Positions 1 through 6,642 are shown, numbered from the stretch's first letter. The stretch is 10,391 bases of DNA from Prevotellamassilia sp. (GCA_018383375.1 JAHAWW010000243.1:1-10391), one strand, 5' to 3'. Notes: generated from the sequence alone by a model not told the origin. Translations and numbers: made by a program.

Positions 1-516
1 ATATTGCCGGCCACCACGATGGAGAAGTATCTCTCATGCACCCTGTTTGCCTTTTTGAATTGGTTTGTGGCCCTCAATCTGGCCGTGGTTTGTGCCGACC
101 TCACCCGTTTGGCTTTATTCCCCTTGATGGGGCATGGTTTTGAGAGCATCTTGCCTTCGTTTTATTCGGCTCCGTATGATTTTGTGAACTTAGTCTTAGC
201 GGCTACCGAGGGTGAGCTCATAGATTTCCCCGTTCAGATTGTCTCTGTAACGATTGTGGTCAGCGTGTTTGCGATGGTATTTTTTATTCTGGTGAGCGCT
301 GCCTTCCGTCGCTATGCCATCTTTATCGGTTTGCTGTTGCTTCAGGGCTTGCAAATGCTGGTGGGTATGCCGTTGAGGGCCTTGTTTGGCAATACCGAGA
401 CGGTTTTGACGATTTGGATTGTTCTCTATTCTTTACTGACTTTTGTCGTCCTTTGGTGGAGCTACCGTATGTTTAGCCGCATCGAAGTAATCAGACATAA
501 ATTTCTTCCCCTATGA
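1..516 (+). CDS. Multi-pass membrane protein, 5' truncated by the window edge (possible ABC-type permease component)
   Basis: The reading frame is open from base 1 and begins mid-protein (ILPATTMEKY), so the start lies off the left edge. A TTG at base 4 is probably an internal leucine codon. The visible 171 residues contain about four hydrophobic segments, near residues 11-33, 76-99, 103-123 and 133-153, and end in a short basic tail (IEVIRHKFLPL), as expected of an inner-membrane protein. No catalytic motif is visible. The LPAxxxEKxL stretch before the first helix resembles one I associate with Bacteroidota ABC-2-like membrane proteins; this is recollection and not proof. The stop codon overlaps the start of the GntR gene (ATGA), suggesting translational coupling. 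YtrA-type GntR regulators commonly sit beside ABC transporter genes, which supports a permease role. The substrate is unknown. Base composition looks more AT-rich than the genes that follow. Confidence 0.75.
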   Translation: MLPATTMEKYLSCTLFAFLNWFVALNLAVVCADLTRLALFPLMGHGFESILPSFYSAPYDFVNLVLAATEGELIDFPVQIVSVTIVVSVFAMVFFILVSAAFRRYAIFIGLLLLQGLQMLVGMPLRALFGNTETVLTIWIVLYSLLTFVVLWWSYRMFSRIEVIRHKFLPL

Positions 517-872
517 TATTCAAAGATGGTCTTCCCATATTCCAACAAATAGCCGACCGCCTGTCCGACGAAATTCTCGCCGGCGAGTATGCTGCCGACG
601 AGCGTGTGCCGGGAGTGAGAGACTATGCGGCCTTGGTCGAGGTCAACGCCGCCACGGTGGTCAAGGCCTACGAGGTTCTCTCCGGCCATGGCATCATTGC
701 CAGCCGCCGCGGCATGGGCTATTTTGTGACGCCCGAGGCTCGCGACCTCATCTTGCGCCATCGGCGTGAGGTGTTCTACAACGAAACCCTGCCCGACCTT
801 TTCCGGCAAATGCGCGACCTCGGTCTCACGCCCGACGACATCAAGGCCGAATGGACGGCCCTTCAAAGCTAA
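513..872 (+). CDS. GntR-family transcriptional regulator, short YtrA-type
   Basis: The 119-residue protein has an N-terminal winged helix-turn-helix of the GntR family at about residues 3-73. The opening LPIFQQIADRLSDEILAGEY is the usual first helix. VPGVRDYAALVEVNAATVVKAYEVL covers the recognition helices, and GIIASRRGMGYFV forms the wing. Only about 45 residues follow, predicted helical (VFYNETLPDLFRQMRDLGLTPDDI). That is too short for a FadR- or HutC-type effector domain and matches the YtrA subfamily, whose members dimerise through a short helical tail and usually repress a neighbouring transporter operon. The ATG overlaps the stop of the upstream membrane gene by 4 bp, and a barrel gene begins 25 bp downstream, so it probably autoregulates this unit. 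The effector is unknown. No operator is visible because the operon promoter lies outside the window. Confidence 0.9.
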   Translation: MIFKDGLPIFQQIADRLSDEILAGEYAADERVPGVRDYAALVEVNAATVVKAYEVLSGHGIIASRRGMGYFVTPEARDLILRHRREVFYNETLPDLFRQMRDLGLTPDDIKAEWTALQS

Positions 873-897
873 AACAATTCACAATTCAATCTCATAA

Positions 898-3231
898 ATG
901 ATGAAAACAAAACTATGCATTCTCTTGCTGCTCTGCCCGTTGATGGCTGCAGCTCAATTCAAAGGCCGCGTGGTCGACGAAGCCGGCCAGCCTGTGCCCT
1001 ATGCCAACGCCGCTCTGCTCTCGGCCCGAGACAGTGCGTTGCGCAGTGTGGTCGTGGCCGAAGCCGACGGACGTTTTTCGCTGCCCGTCAAGCCCGACGC
1101 CGGTCTGCTGCGGCTTTCGGGTTTGGGCTATCAAACCACCTTCGTCAAGGTTTCGGCCGCCAAGACCGCCCTGGGCGACCTTTGCCTGAAGGCCGACGGC
1201 TTGATGCTCTCTGAGGCTGTGGTGACGGCCAAGCGTCCTGTGGCCAAGATGACGGGCGAAGGCCTTGAGACCACCGTGAGCGGCACGACGCTCGAGAAAG
1301 CCGGCACGGCCGAAGACCTTTTGCAGAAGATACCCGGTGTGGTGAAGAAAGACGACAAGATTGAGGTGTTGGGTCGTGGCAATCCCATCATCTACGTCAA
1401 CGGCCGGCAGGTGCGCGACAACAGCGAGCTGCAGCGTCTCAACTCCGACGAAATCAAGAGTGTCGAGGTCATCACGTCGCCGGGAGCGCGCTACGACGCC
1501 TCGGTGAGCTCGGTGGTGCGCATCCGCACGGTGCGCCGCAAGGGCGAAGGTTTTGGTGTGGACGCTTTGGCCAATTACAGTCAGGGCAAAAGCGCTTCTG
1601 CACACGGCCAACTCAATCTGACCTATCGCAAAAACAGTCTGGAGTGGTTTTTCAACTCAGACTACAGCGACTACAAGGTCAAGATATGGCAATCGAACGA
1701 CCAAATCACCCAAGTGGACACGCTCTGGTCGCTGCCTTTCACGGGCAATACGACGATGAGAATGAAGACCTACACCCTGGGCACGGGCTTCAACTACGAC
1801 ATCGCCCCGGGCCACAGTCTGGGTCTGCGCTACGACTTCAGCCATACCTTCCACAACCACTCCAGCAGCAGCCTGCTCAGCCAGATCAAGGCCAACGGAG
1901 AATACTATGACGAGCTGGCCAGCGAGGTGACCGCTCGCGAAGACAAAGACCCGACCCACATGGTCAATGCCTACTACGTGGGCAAAATAGGCCGCGGCGA
2001 ACTCTCTGTCAACGCCGACTTCTATGCCGACGGCGAGACCAATCATCAGCGCACGTTTGAGTTGAGCACCAAGGACGAACCGCGCAACGTGCCGTCCACC
2101 GAGTTCATCCGCAACCGCCTGGTGGCCGGCAAGGCCGACTATAAACTGCCCGTTTGGGGCGGCAGTCTCACCTTTGGCGGCCAATACACCCACACCGACC
2201 GCCACGACGACTATCTCATCCCCATCAACAACTGGGGCGTGGCCACCTCTCGCTCGCAACTCAAGGAGCAAAACGCCGCCGGCTTTGTGGAATATTCGAA
2301 ATATGTGCCTAAGGTGGGTATGGTCACGGCCGGCGTGCGCTATGAGCACATTGACTTCGACTACTACAGCGGTGGCGTGCGACAGCCCGAACAAAGCCGT
2401 GTATTCGACAATGTCTTCCCCAACCTCTCTCTGGCCACTATGCTGGGCAAGATGCAGTTTATGGCAGCCTATTCGGCCAAGACGATGCGTCCCAGCTATT
2501 TCCAACTGTCCAACAATGTGACCTATGCCAACCGATTCTTGCTACTGACGGGTAATCCCTCACTCGCCCCCACCATTGCCCACGACTTGACGCTGACGGG
2601 CGTGTGGAAGTTCTTGCAAGGCTCAGTGTCGTTTAAGCACAACAAAGACGGCATCATATTTTGGGGAATTTCGCTTCCCGAGCGACCGGCCACTACGAAA
2701 ATCACCCACATCAACAAGTCTTATTCAGAGATGCAGTATATGCTCACTGCCGCGCCGAAGTTTGGCCTGTGGCAACCCAGTGTGACGGGTGTGTTGATGC
2801 AGTCTTGGGTAGAGATGCCTGCTTTCGGCTCTGAGCGCAAGTTCAACAATCCGCTCTTCGTGGGTGTGTGGAACAACGCCTTCACCCTGCCCGGCGGCTT
2901 CACCTTCAACCTCGACTATCGCTATCAAAGCCCCGGCAACTACCAAAACGTTTACCTCAGCAAAAACGTACACTACCTCGGCGTGGCGCTGTCGAAGAGT
3001 TTCTTCAAAGACGCACTCACCATCACGGCCAAGGGCAACGACCTCTTCCACTCGGCTGAGCGCGTGAACATCTTTATGGAAAACTCGCGCATGATTAACT
3101 ATTTCAAAGCCGACTCACGCCGCTTTGAGCTCACCCTGCGCTACAAGTTCAACACCTCGCGCAGCAAATACCGCGGCCAGAGCGCTGCCGGCAGCGAAAT
3201 AGACCGTTTCTCAAACAACAAACAGAAATAA
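898..3231 (+). CDS. TonB-receptor-like outer-membrane beta-barrel protein with carboxypeptidase-regulatory-like N-terminal domain
   Basis: The 777-residue protein starts with a signal peptide (residues 1-19, LCILLLLCPLMAAA then Q). Residues 21-98 form a carboxypeptidase-regulatory-like beta domain (FKGRVVDEAGQPVPYANAAL, then DGRFSL and LSGLGYQ). A TonB-box-like segment (LSEAVVTAKRP, 104-114) precedes a plug domain (about 115-215) with LLQKIPGVV, IIYVNGRQV and VEVITSPGARYDAS. The rest is a beta-barrel of the Bacteroidota outer-membrane barrel family (Pfam OMP_b-brl_3 type). The last clear strand, RRFELTLRYKFN, is followed by a tail of about 25 residues (SKYRGQSAAGSEIDRF). There is no SusD-like partner, so it is not a standard glycan SusC. 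Two tandem ATGs (898, 901) are possible starts, and neither has a Shine-Dalgarno sequence, as is normal here. The gap to the GntR gene is 25 bp, so co-transcription is likely. The ligand is unknown. Confidence 0.9.
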   Translation: MMKTKLCILLLLCPLMAAAQFKGRVVDEAGQPVPYANAALLSARDSALRSVVVAEADGRFSLPVKPDAGLLRLSGLGYQTTFVKVSAAKTALGDLCLKADGLMLSEAVVTAKRPVAKMTGEGLETTVSGTTLEKAGTAEDLLQKIPGVVKKDDKIEVLGRGNPIIYVNGRQVRDNSELQRLNSDEIKSVEVITSPGARYDASVSSVVRIRTVRRKGEGFGVDALANYSQGKSASAHGQLNLTYRKNSLEWFFNSDYSDYKVKIWQSNDQITQVDTLWSLPFTGNTTMRMKTYTLGTGFNYDIAPGHSLGLRYDFSHTFHNHSSSSLLSQIKANGEYYDELASEVTAREDKDPTHMVNAYYVGKIGRGELSVNADFYADGETNHQRTFELSTKDEPRNVPSTEFIRNRLVAGKADYKLPVWGGSLTFGGQYTHTDRHDDYLIPINNWGVATSRSQLKEQNAAGFVEYSKYVPKVGMVTAGVRYEHIDFDYYSGGVRQPEQSRVFDNVFPNLSLATMLGKMQFMAAYSAKTMRPSYFQLSNNVTYANRFLLLTGNPSLAPTIAHDLTLTGVWKFLQGSVSFKHNKDGIIFWGISLPERPATTKITHINKSYSEMQYMLTAAPKFGLWQPSVTGVLMQSWVEMPAFGSERKFNNPLFVGVWNNAFTLPGGFTFNLDYRYQSPGNYQNVYLSKNVHYLGVALSKSFFKDALTITAKGNDLFHSAERVNIFMENSRMINYFKADSRRFELTLRYKFNTSRSKYRGQSAAGSEIDRFSNNKQK

Positions 3232-3277
3232 TGCCCTGTTTTTCAATTCATAATCGTTAGTAAGCATTAAGTGAAGC

Positions 3278-3316
3278 GCGCCCGGTCTGTGTTGTCAAAA
3301 AACACAAGCCGGGCGC
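3278..3316 (+). terminator. Strong hairpin downstream of the barrel gene, probable transcription terminator
   Basis: An 8-bp GC stem (GCGCCCGG 3278-3285 with CCGGGCGC 3309-3316) continues through a small internal mismatch into TGTGTT (3288-3293) paired with AACACA (3301-3306). The loop is 7 nt. It starts about 47 bp after the stop codon of the barrel gene. The sequence after the stem (TTGTCGTCAAGG) is not a clean T-run, so Rho-independent termination is uncertain, and the hairpin could instead stabilise the mRNA 3' end. Confidence 0.55.
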
Positions 3317-3493
3317 TTGTCGTCAAGGGTGGCAAGGTGTTTAAAAACGGCGGTGAAGTGTGACGAAATAAAAAGAATTTTCTTCGCTTTATTTTGAAAG
3401 GCCGGCTCACCGACAAATTATCTCGGCCGATAGGGCGTTTTTTTGCCGAAATAGTCACAAAATCCGGCAGATTGCGACAAAAAAGAGACGCGA

Positions 3494-3540
3494 ATAAGGA
3501 GAGAAATCACCGGCATAAGGACAGTTTTTCGTCTCCTTAT
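3494..3540. repeat. Perfect 9-bp inverted repeat with an extra internal half-copy
   Basis: ATAAGGAGA (3494-3502) is the reverse complement of TCTCCTTAT (3532-3540), separated by 29 nt. A further direct copy of ATAAGGA lies at 3515-3521. The right arm could therefore pair with either left copy, giving two alternative hairpins if transcribed. It could also be a spaced protein-binding site. No function is assigned. Confidence 0.5.
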
Positions 3541-3560
3541 GGCCGCAAACCACTGAAAAC

Positions 3561-3599
3561 GAGAAAAAGAGGCGCAAGCGGCACCTCTTTCTGCTTCTC
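3561..3599. repeat. Bulged stem-loop in the intergenic region
   Basis: AAAGAGG (3566-3572) pairs with CCTCTTT (3584-3590) around a GC-rich loop that itself contains CGC-AA-GCG. GAGAA (3561-3565) can extend the stem to TTCTC (3595-3599) across a 4-nt bulge. On the minus strand the right side reads CCTCTTTTTCTC, which resembles an intrinsic terminator, but no minus-strand gene ends here. It may be part of an RNA structure of either strand. Confidence 0.4.
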
Positions 3600-3669
3600 T
3601 ACGTCAAAGATAAGCCCGTCGGCTGGAAAAGAAAAAGACAAAAAAACGGCCAAGGCAAATGATTTGGCT

Positions 3670-3677
3670 TAAATTTG
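3670..3677 (+). promoter_or_regulatory. Candidate -7 box (TAnnTTTG) for the ATP-grasp gene
   Basis: TAAATTTG matches the Bacteroidetes -7 consensus exactly and lies about 80 bp before the preferred ATG at 3757. No TTG or TTTG is found 19-21 bp upstream, so only half of the promoter is recognisable. A box this short is expected a few times by chance in 10 kb. Confidence 0.35.
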
Positions 3678-3756
3678 CAGACAAGAGGCCACGCGGCGTT
3701 TCCTTTTGACTGAAGGAGACGGCAAGACGGCCTTTTCAATGCCACAAACCACCGCC

Positions 3757-4875
3757 ATGACACACCGTCTTTTTATTTTCAACCCCGACCACGAAGAGGC
3801 TTTGGCCGAAGGCTCACCAACGGGCAACCCCGGCAAGGCGGCCAGGATGATGGCCGCCAACGCTTGGTCGCTACCGGGCTTGTTGGCCGAAAAAGGCGAC
3901 TATGTGGTCTGCCCCGCGAAGGCAGTGTTCAGAGAACGGGCACACAATGGCCTTGGTCTCAAAACGACCGACCTGACGACCGGCGTGTGGGACGACATTG
4001 GCGAAATTTGTCCGTGGGGATGGGATGGCCGGCTCGTCAAACAGCTCTCTCGACTGGGCGCACCACAGCGATTGTTGCCCAACGAAGAGGCCATCGACCG
4101 GTTGCGCCGTCTGTCGAGCCGGCAGACAGTGGGCACGGTGCTGGAGCGCCTCAAGGCCGACGTGCCGGAGGTGTGTGGAGAGTCGCTGTGGTGCACCACC
4201 TTCGACGAGGTGGTCGCGGCACTGGCCGACATAGACGGGCAAGCTGTGGCCAAAGTGCCGTGGTCGTGTAGCGGCCGAGGCGTGTTCAGAGTGAACCGCC
4301 ATCCCGACAAGGCTCAATCGGCCCGCATCGGCCGCATCCTGGAGCGGCAAGGCGGCATCGAAATCCAACCGTTTTATTGTGCATGTCTGAACTTCGCCAT
4401 GGAGTTTGAGTTGCGCCAAGGCCGAGCAGACTATCTCGGCATGTCGGTGTTCTCGTCGTTGCCGGGCGGCCAATACAGCGGTTCACTGGTGGCCCCGGAA
4501 AGCCGGTTGAGGGCATTGTTTCCGCCGACGGTGGTCCCTACAGCCGAGCGGGTGAAAGCTGCGTTGCTCTCCCTTCTCCCCACCCTGCTCTGCGGCATCC
4601 CCGACGGGCCACTGGGCATAGACATGATGGTGTGTGAGACCGCCGACGGGGAGTTTCGCCTCAATCCCTGCATCGAGCTGAACCTGCGCCGCACCATGGG
4701 CCATGTGGCCATCGCCCTGACCGACCGTCTCGGCACCAAGGGGCTGGGACTGTTCTCGTTCAAGCACATTTCGGCCCTGACGACAGATGACGGCAATCTC
4801 ACGCCTGAGGCCACAGACTTTGCCGCAGTGTGGACAAAATTGCAGACCGAGAGGGAATGTTGGTGGTATGCGTAA
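3757..4875 (+). CDS. Uncharacterised ATP-grasp-like protein (Bacteroidales family)
   Basis: The 372-residue protein opens with RLFIFNPDHEEALA (4-17), which I recall as the signature of a conserved Bacteroidota hypothetical family, and carries a further motif, PWGWD (86-90). The second half looks like an ATP-grasp fold. AVAKVPWSCSGRGVF (163-177) has a lysine followed by a Ser/Gly-rich loop, as in the nucleotide-binding strand and loop. GPLGIDMMV (284-292) and NPCIELNLRRTMG (303-315) supply acidic and ExN residues like the metal-binding strand of that superfamily. Such enzymes usually join a carboxylate to an amine or thiol using ATP, but the substrates here are unknown. No signal peptide or membrane segment is seen, so it is probably cytoplasmic. 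In-frame starts at TTG 3706 and ATG 3739 exist; ATG 3757 is chosen because the conserved motif begins right after it. Confidence 0.8.
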   Translation: MTHRLFIFNPDHEEALAEGSPTGNPGKAARMMAANAWSLPGLLAEKGDYVVCPAKAVFRERAHNGLGLKTTDLTTGVWDDIGEICPWGWDGRLVKQLSRLGAPQRLLPNEEAIDRLRRLSSRQTVGTVLERLKADVPEVCGESLWCTTFDEVVAALADIDGQAVAKVPWSCSGRGVFRVNRHPDKAQSARIGRILERQGGIEIQPFYCACLNFAMEFELRQGRADYLGMSVFSSLPGGQYSGSLVAPESRLRALFPPTVVPTAERVKAALLSLLPTLLCGIPDGPLGIDMMVCETADGEFRLNPCIELNLRRTMGHVAIALTDRLGTKGLGLFSFKHISALTTDDGNLTPEATDFAAVWTKLQTERECWWYA

Positions 4876-4890
4876 AAAAACGTATTTTTG
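4860..4890 (+). promoter_or_regulatory. Bacteroidetes-type promoter for the small outer-membrane protein gene
   Basis: TTG (4860-4862), a 20-bp spacer and TATTTTTG (4883-4890) match the -33/-7 consensus (TTTG or TTG, 19-21 bp, TAnnTTTG). It overlaps the last codons and stop of the ATP-grasp gene. A start a few bases after 4890 would give a leader of about 125 nt before ATG 5022, so the barrel gene can be transcribed independently of its upstream neighbour. Confidence 0.65.
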
Positions 4891-4903
4891 CGTCATAAAC
4901 TTG

Positions 4904-4953
4904 TGGCACGACACCGTTTCACCACAAAAGGGGACTTTCCCGCTCTTGTGCCA
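4904..4953 (+). promoter_or_regulatory. Stem-loop at the 5' end of the mRNA leader
   Basis: TGGCACGA (4904-4911) pairs with TTGTGCCA plus one U (4946-4953; one G-U pair). A smaller hairpin, GGGA-CTT-TCCC (4931-4941), is nested inside. It starts about 10 nt after the predicted transcription start, where a 5' hairpin could protect the message, as is known for some abundant outer-membrane protein mRNAs. No known riboswitch class is recognised. Confidence 0.4.
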
Positions 4954-5021
4954 GCCTTGAAGTCTCTCAACAAGCCCGACGGCACATCACTGCATTCAAA
5001 CAAATATCAACCATATCACTT

Positions 5022-5501
5022 ATGAAAAAACTTCTCACCCTCGTACTCCTCATCGTCACCTCGTGGAGCGTGGCCAGTGCACAATTCGAACAAGGAACGA
5101 AATATGTGGGAGCCTCGGCTTCCGGCTTCGGCCTTTCATACAGTTCTAACGAAAAGTTCCGCCTTGGGCTCGACGCCACTGCCGGCTATTTCATCGCCGA
5201 CTGCCTCATGCTGCAAGCCACTGCCGGCTATGAGCACAAACAACACCTCGACGACGTGCGCATTGGGGCCGGAGCACGTTATTATTTCGACAACTGCGGC
5301 ATTTATCTTGGCGCAGGAGCCGAATTCAACCACTTCACCAAAAACAACAACGACTTGATGATTCCGCTCACAGTGGGCTACGCTTATTTCATCAACCAAT
5401 ATCTCACCATCGAGCCTTCAGTCTACTATAAAATGAGTCTGCACGACTTCGGCGGTAACAGCACCTTCGGCGTAAGCATCGGATTGGGCTTCTATTTCTA
5501 A
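5022..5501 (+). CDS. Small outer-membrane beta-barrel protein (OmpX/OmpW-size, about 8 strands)
   Basis: The 159-residue protein has a signal peptide (MKKLLTLVLLIVTSWSVASA, cleavage probably after Ala20). About eight alternating amphipathic strands follow, for example FRLGLDATAGYFIA, LMLQATAGYEH, VRIGAGARYYF, GIYLGAGAEFNHF, LMIPLTVGYAYF, LTIEPSVYYKM and FGVSIGLGFYF. It ends in an aromatic residue (FYF), the usual last-strand signal for barrel insertion by the BAM machinery. Length and strand count fit the outer-membrane beta-barrel domain family of small eight-stranded barrels, which serve structural, adhesive or small-pore roles; the function here cannot be told from sequence. It has its own promoter candidate and a leader of about 125 nt. 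thiL starts 32 bp downstream and may be read through from it. There is no Shine-Dalgarno sequence before ATG 5022. Confidence 0.88.
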   Translation: MKKLLTLVLLIVTSWSVASAQFEQGTKYVGASASGFGLSYSSNEKFRLGLDATAGYFIADCLMLQATAGYEHKQHLDDVRIGAGARYYFDNCGIYLGAGAEFNHFTKNNNDLMIPLTVGYAYFINQYLTIEPSVYYKMSLHDFGGNSTFGVSIGLGFYF

Positions 5502-5533
5502 CCACAGGCGCGCTGAAAACCCTCAGACACACT

Positions 5534-6607
5534 ATGCATTCCTCTCACACTGAAATTGCCACCCTCGGCGAGTTTGGCCTCATTGACCACCTCACCGAGG
5601 GTATTGACTTGAAAAACGCCGAAACGCTCAAAGGCGTTGGCGACGACTGCGCCGTGATGGACTACAACGGCACGGGAAAACGAGTGCTGGTCACGACCGA
5701 TATGCTCATGGAGGGCATCCACTTCGACTTGATTTACACGCCACTGAAACACTTGGGCTATAAAGCGGCTCAAGTGAACTTCTCTGACGTCTATGCCATG
5801 AACGGCCGCCCCAAACAATTGCTGGTGAGCGTGGCCGTGGGCCGACGCATGTCGGTGGAGGCTATGGAAGAACTCTATGCCGGACTGCGACTGGCCTGCG
5901 ACATGCACGGCGTGGACCTCGTGGGCGGAGACACCACATCGTCGCTCACCGGACTGGCCATCAGCATCACCTGCATCGGCGAAGCCGACAACGAGGACAT
6001 TGTCTATCGCAACGGAGCCAAAGACACCGACCTAATCTGCGTGAGCGGTAATCTCGGCGCCGCCTATATGGGCCTGCAAATCATGGAACGCGAAAAGGCC
6101 GTGTTTGAATCGCAACAAGGCAAAGCCGGCGAGACGGCCCAACCGGAATTTGCCGGACGGGAATATCTCTTGGAACGACTGCTCAAACCCGAAGCCCGAC
6201 GCGACATCATCGAGAACCTGGCCAAAGCCGGCATCAAGCCGACGGCCATGATGGACATCAGCGACGGACTCTCGTCGGAACTGCATCACATCTGCCGACA
6301 GTCTGGCACCGGATGCCGCATCTATGAAGAACGCATCCCACTGGACTATCAGACAGCCGTGGCAGCCGAAGAGTTCAACCTCAACGTAACAACTTGTGCA
6401 CTCAACGGCGGAGACGACTACGAACTGCTCTTCACCGTGCCGCTCACCCAACACGAGGCCGTGAGCCAAATCGACGACGTCAAGGTCATCGGGCACATCA
6501 CAAAGCCCGAACTTGGACTGGCGCTGATTGCACGCGACGGCGGCGAGTTTGAACTGAAAGCTCAGGGTTGGAACCCGTTGGCAGAACAGACTTCGTCTGA
6601 GCAATAA
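5534..6607 (+). CDS. thiL: Thiamine-monophosphate kinase
   Basis: ThiL uses ATP to phosphorylate thiamine monophosphate to thiamine diphosphate, the active cofactor, in the cytoplasm. The 357-residue protein has the family motifs in order: LGEFGLIDHL (11-20), GVGDDCAVM (34-42), TTDMLMEGIHF (54-64), the SDVYAMNG metal-site region (84-91), DLVGGDTT (128-135), MMDISDGLSSEL (239-250) and NGGDDYELLF (291-300). These aspartates and glycine-rich loops are the Mg-ATP site of the PurM/ThiL fold. It is somewhat longer than the roughly 325-residue enterobacterial enzyme, mainly through an insert near residues 184-212 (EREKAVFESQQGKAGE) before LLKPEARRD. It is 32 bp after the small barrel gene on the same strand, so read-through is plausible. 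No TPP riboswitch is seen upstream and no other thiamine genes are present. Confidence 0.96.
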   Translation: MHSSHTEIATLGEFGLIDHLTEGIDLKNAETLKGVGDDCAVMDYNGTGKRVLVTTDMLMEGIHFDLIYTPLKHLGYKAAQVNFSDVYAMNGRPKQLLVSVAVGRRMSVEAMEELYAGLRLACDMHGVDLVGGDTTSSLTGLAISITCIGEADNEDIVYRNGAKDTDLICVSGNLGAAYMGLQIMEREKAVFESQQGKAGETAQPEFAGREYLLERLLKPEARRDIIENLAKAGIKPTAMMDISDGLSSELHHICRQSGTGCRIYEERIPLDYQTAVAAEEFNLNVTTCALNGGDDYELLFTVPLTQHEAVSQIDDVKVIGHITKPELGLALIARDGGEFELKAQGWNPLAEQTSSEQ

Positions 6608-6609
6608 GA

Positions 6610-6623
6610 CGGCATCTTTGCCG
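6610..6623 (+). repeat. Small hairpin directly after thiL
   Basis: CGGCA (6610-6614) and TGCCG (6619-6623) enclose a 4-nt loop (TCTT), starting 2 nt after the thiL stop codon. No T-run follows. It may add 3'-end stability ahead of the main terminator at 6643-6687. Confidence 0.35.
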
Positions 6624-6642
6624 ACACCGCTTCAAAACAATA

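Larger units (their letters stand above)
3317..3756. other. Gene-poor intergenic region with several inverted repeats
   Basis: No convincing gene lies between the hairpin at 3278-3316 and the ATP-grasp start. The one longer open frame is a low-complexity Lys/Arg-rich translation starting at TTG. The stretch holds A/T-tracts (for example T7 at 3438-3444) and TGCCG/CGGCA at 3444-3448 and 3465-3469. It also holds a 9-bp inverted repeat (3494-3502 with 3532-3540), a hairpin at 3561-3599 and a TAnnTTTG box at 3670-3677. It may carry a long leader or a small RNA, but nothing in it identifies a known RNA family. Confidence 0.5.

Noticed and set aside
1657..2505. 282-codon open frame on the minus strand inside the barrel gene
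   Set aside because: It is a shadow of the well-supported plus-strand protein; GC-rich codon usage suppresses stops in the complementary frame, and no family resemblance is seen.
898..3231. SusC-type glycan uptake receptor
   Set aside because: It shares the N-terminal domain architecture, but there is no SusD-like gene nearby, and length, plug and C-terminal tail fit the other Bacteroidota barrel family better.
3394..3672. Open frame of 92 codons in the intergenic region
   Set aside because: It starts at TTG, is a low-complexity Lys/Arg/Ser-rich translation with no motif, overlaps the inverted repeats and has no promoter of its own.
3706..3756. Upstream in-frame starts (TTG 3706, ATG 3739) for the ATP-grasp protein
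   Set aside because: The added residues (TEGDGKTAFSMPQTTA) do not resemble the family N-terminus, which begins right after ATG 3757.
3871..4473. 200-codon minus-strand open frame within the ATP-grasp gene
   Set aside because: It overlaps a gene with recognisable motifs on the other strand and shows no protein-family features of its own.
5502..5533. CTGA...TCAG mini-hairpin before thiL as a regulatory element
   Set aside because: Four base pairs in a 32-bp gap are expected by chance and do not match a thiamine riboswitch.
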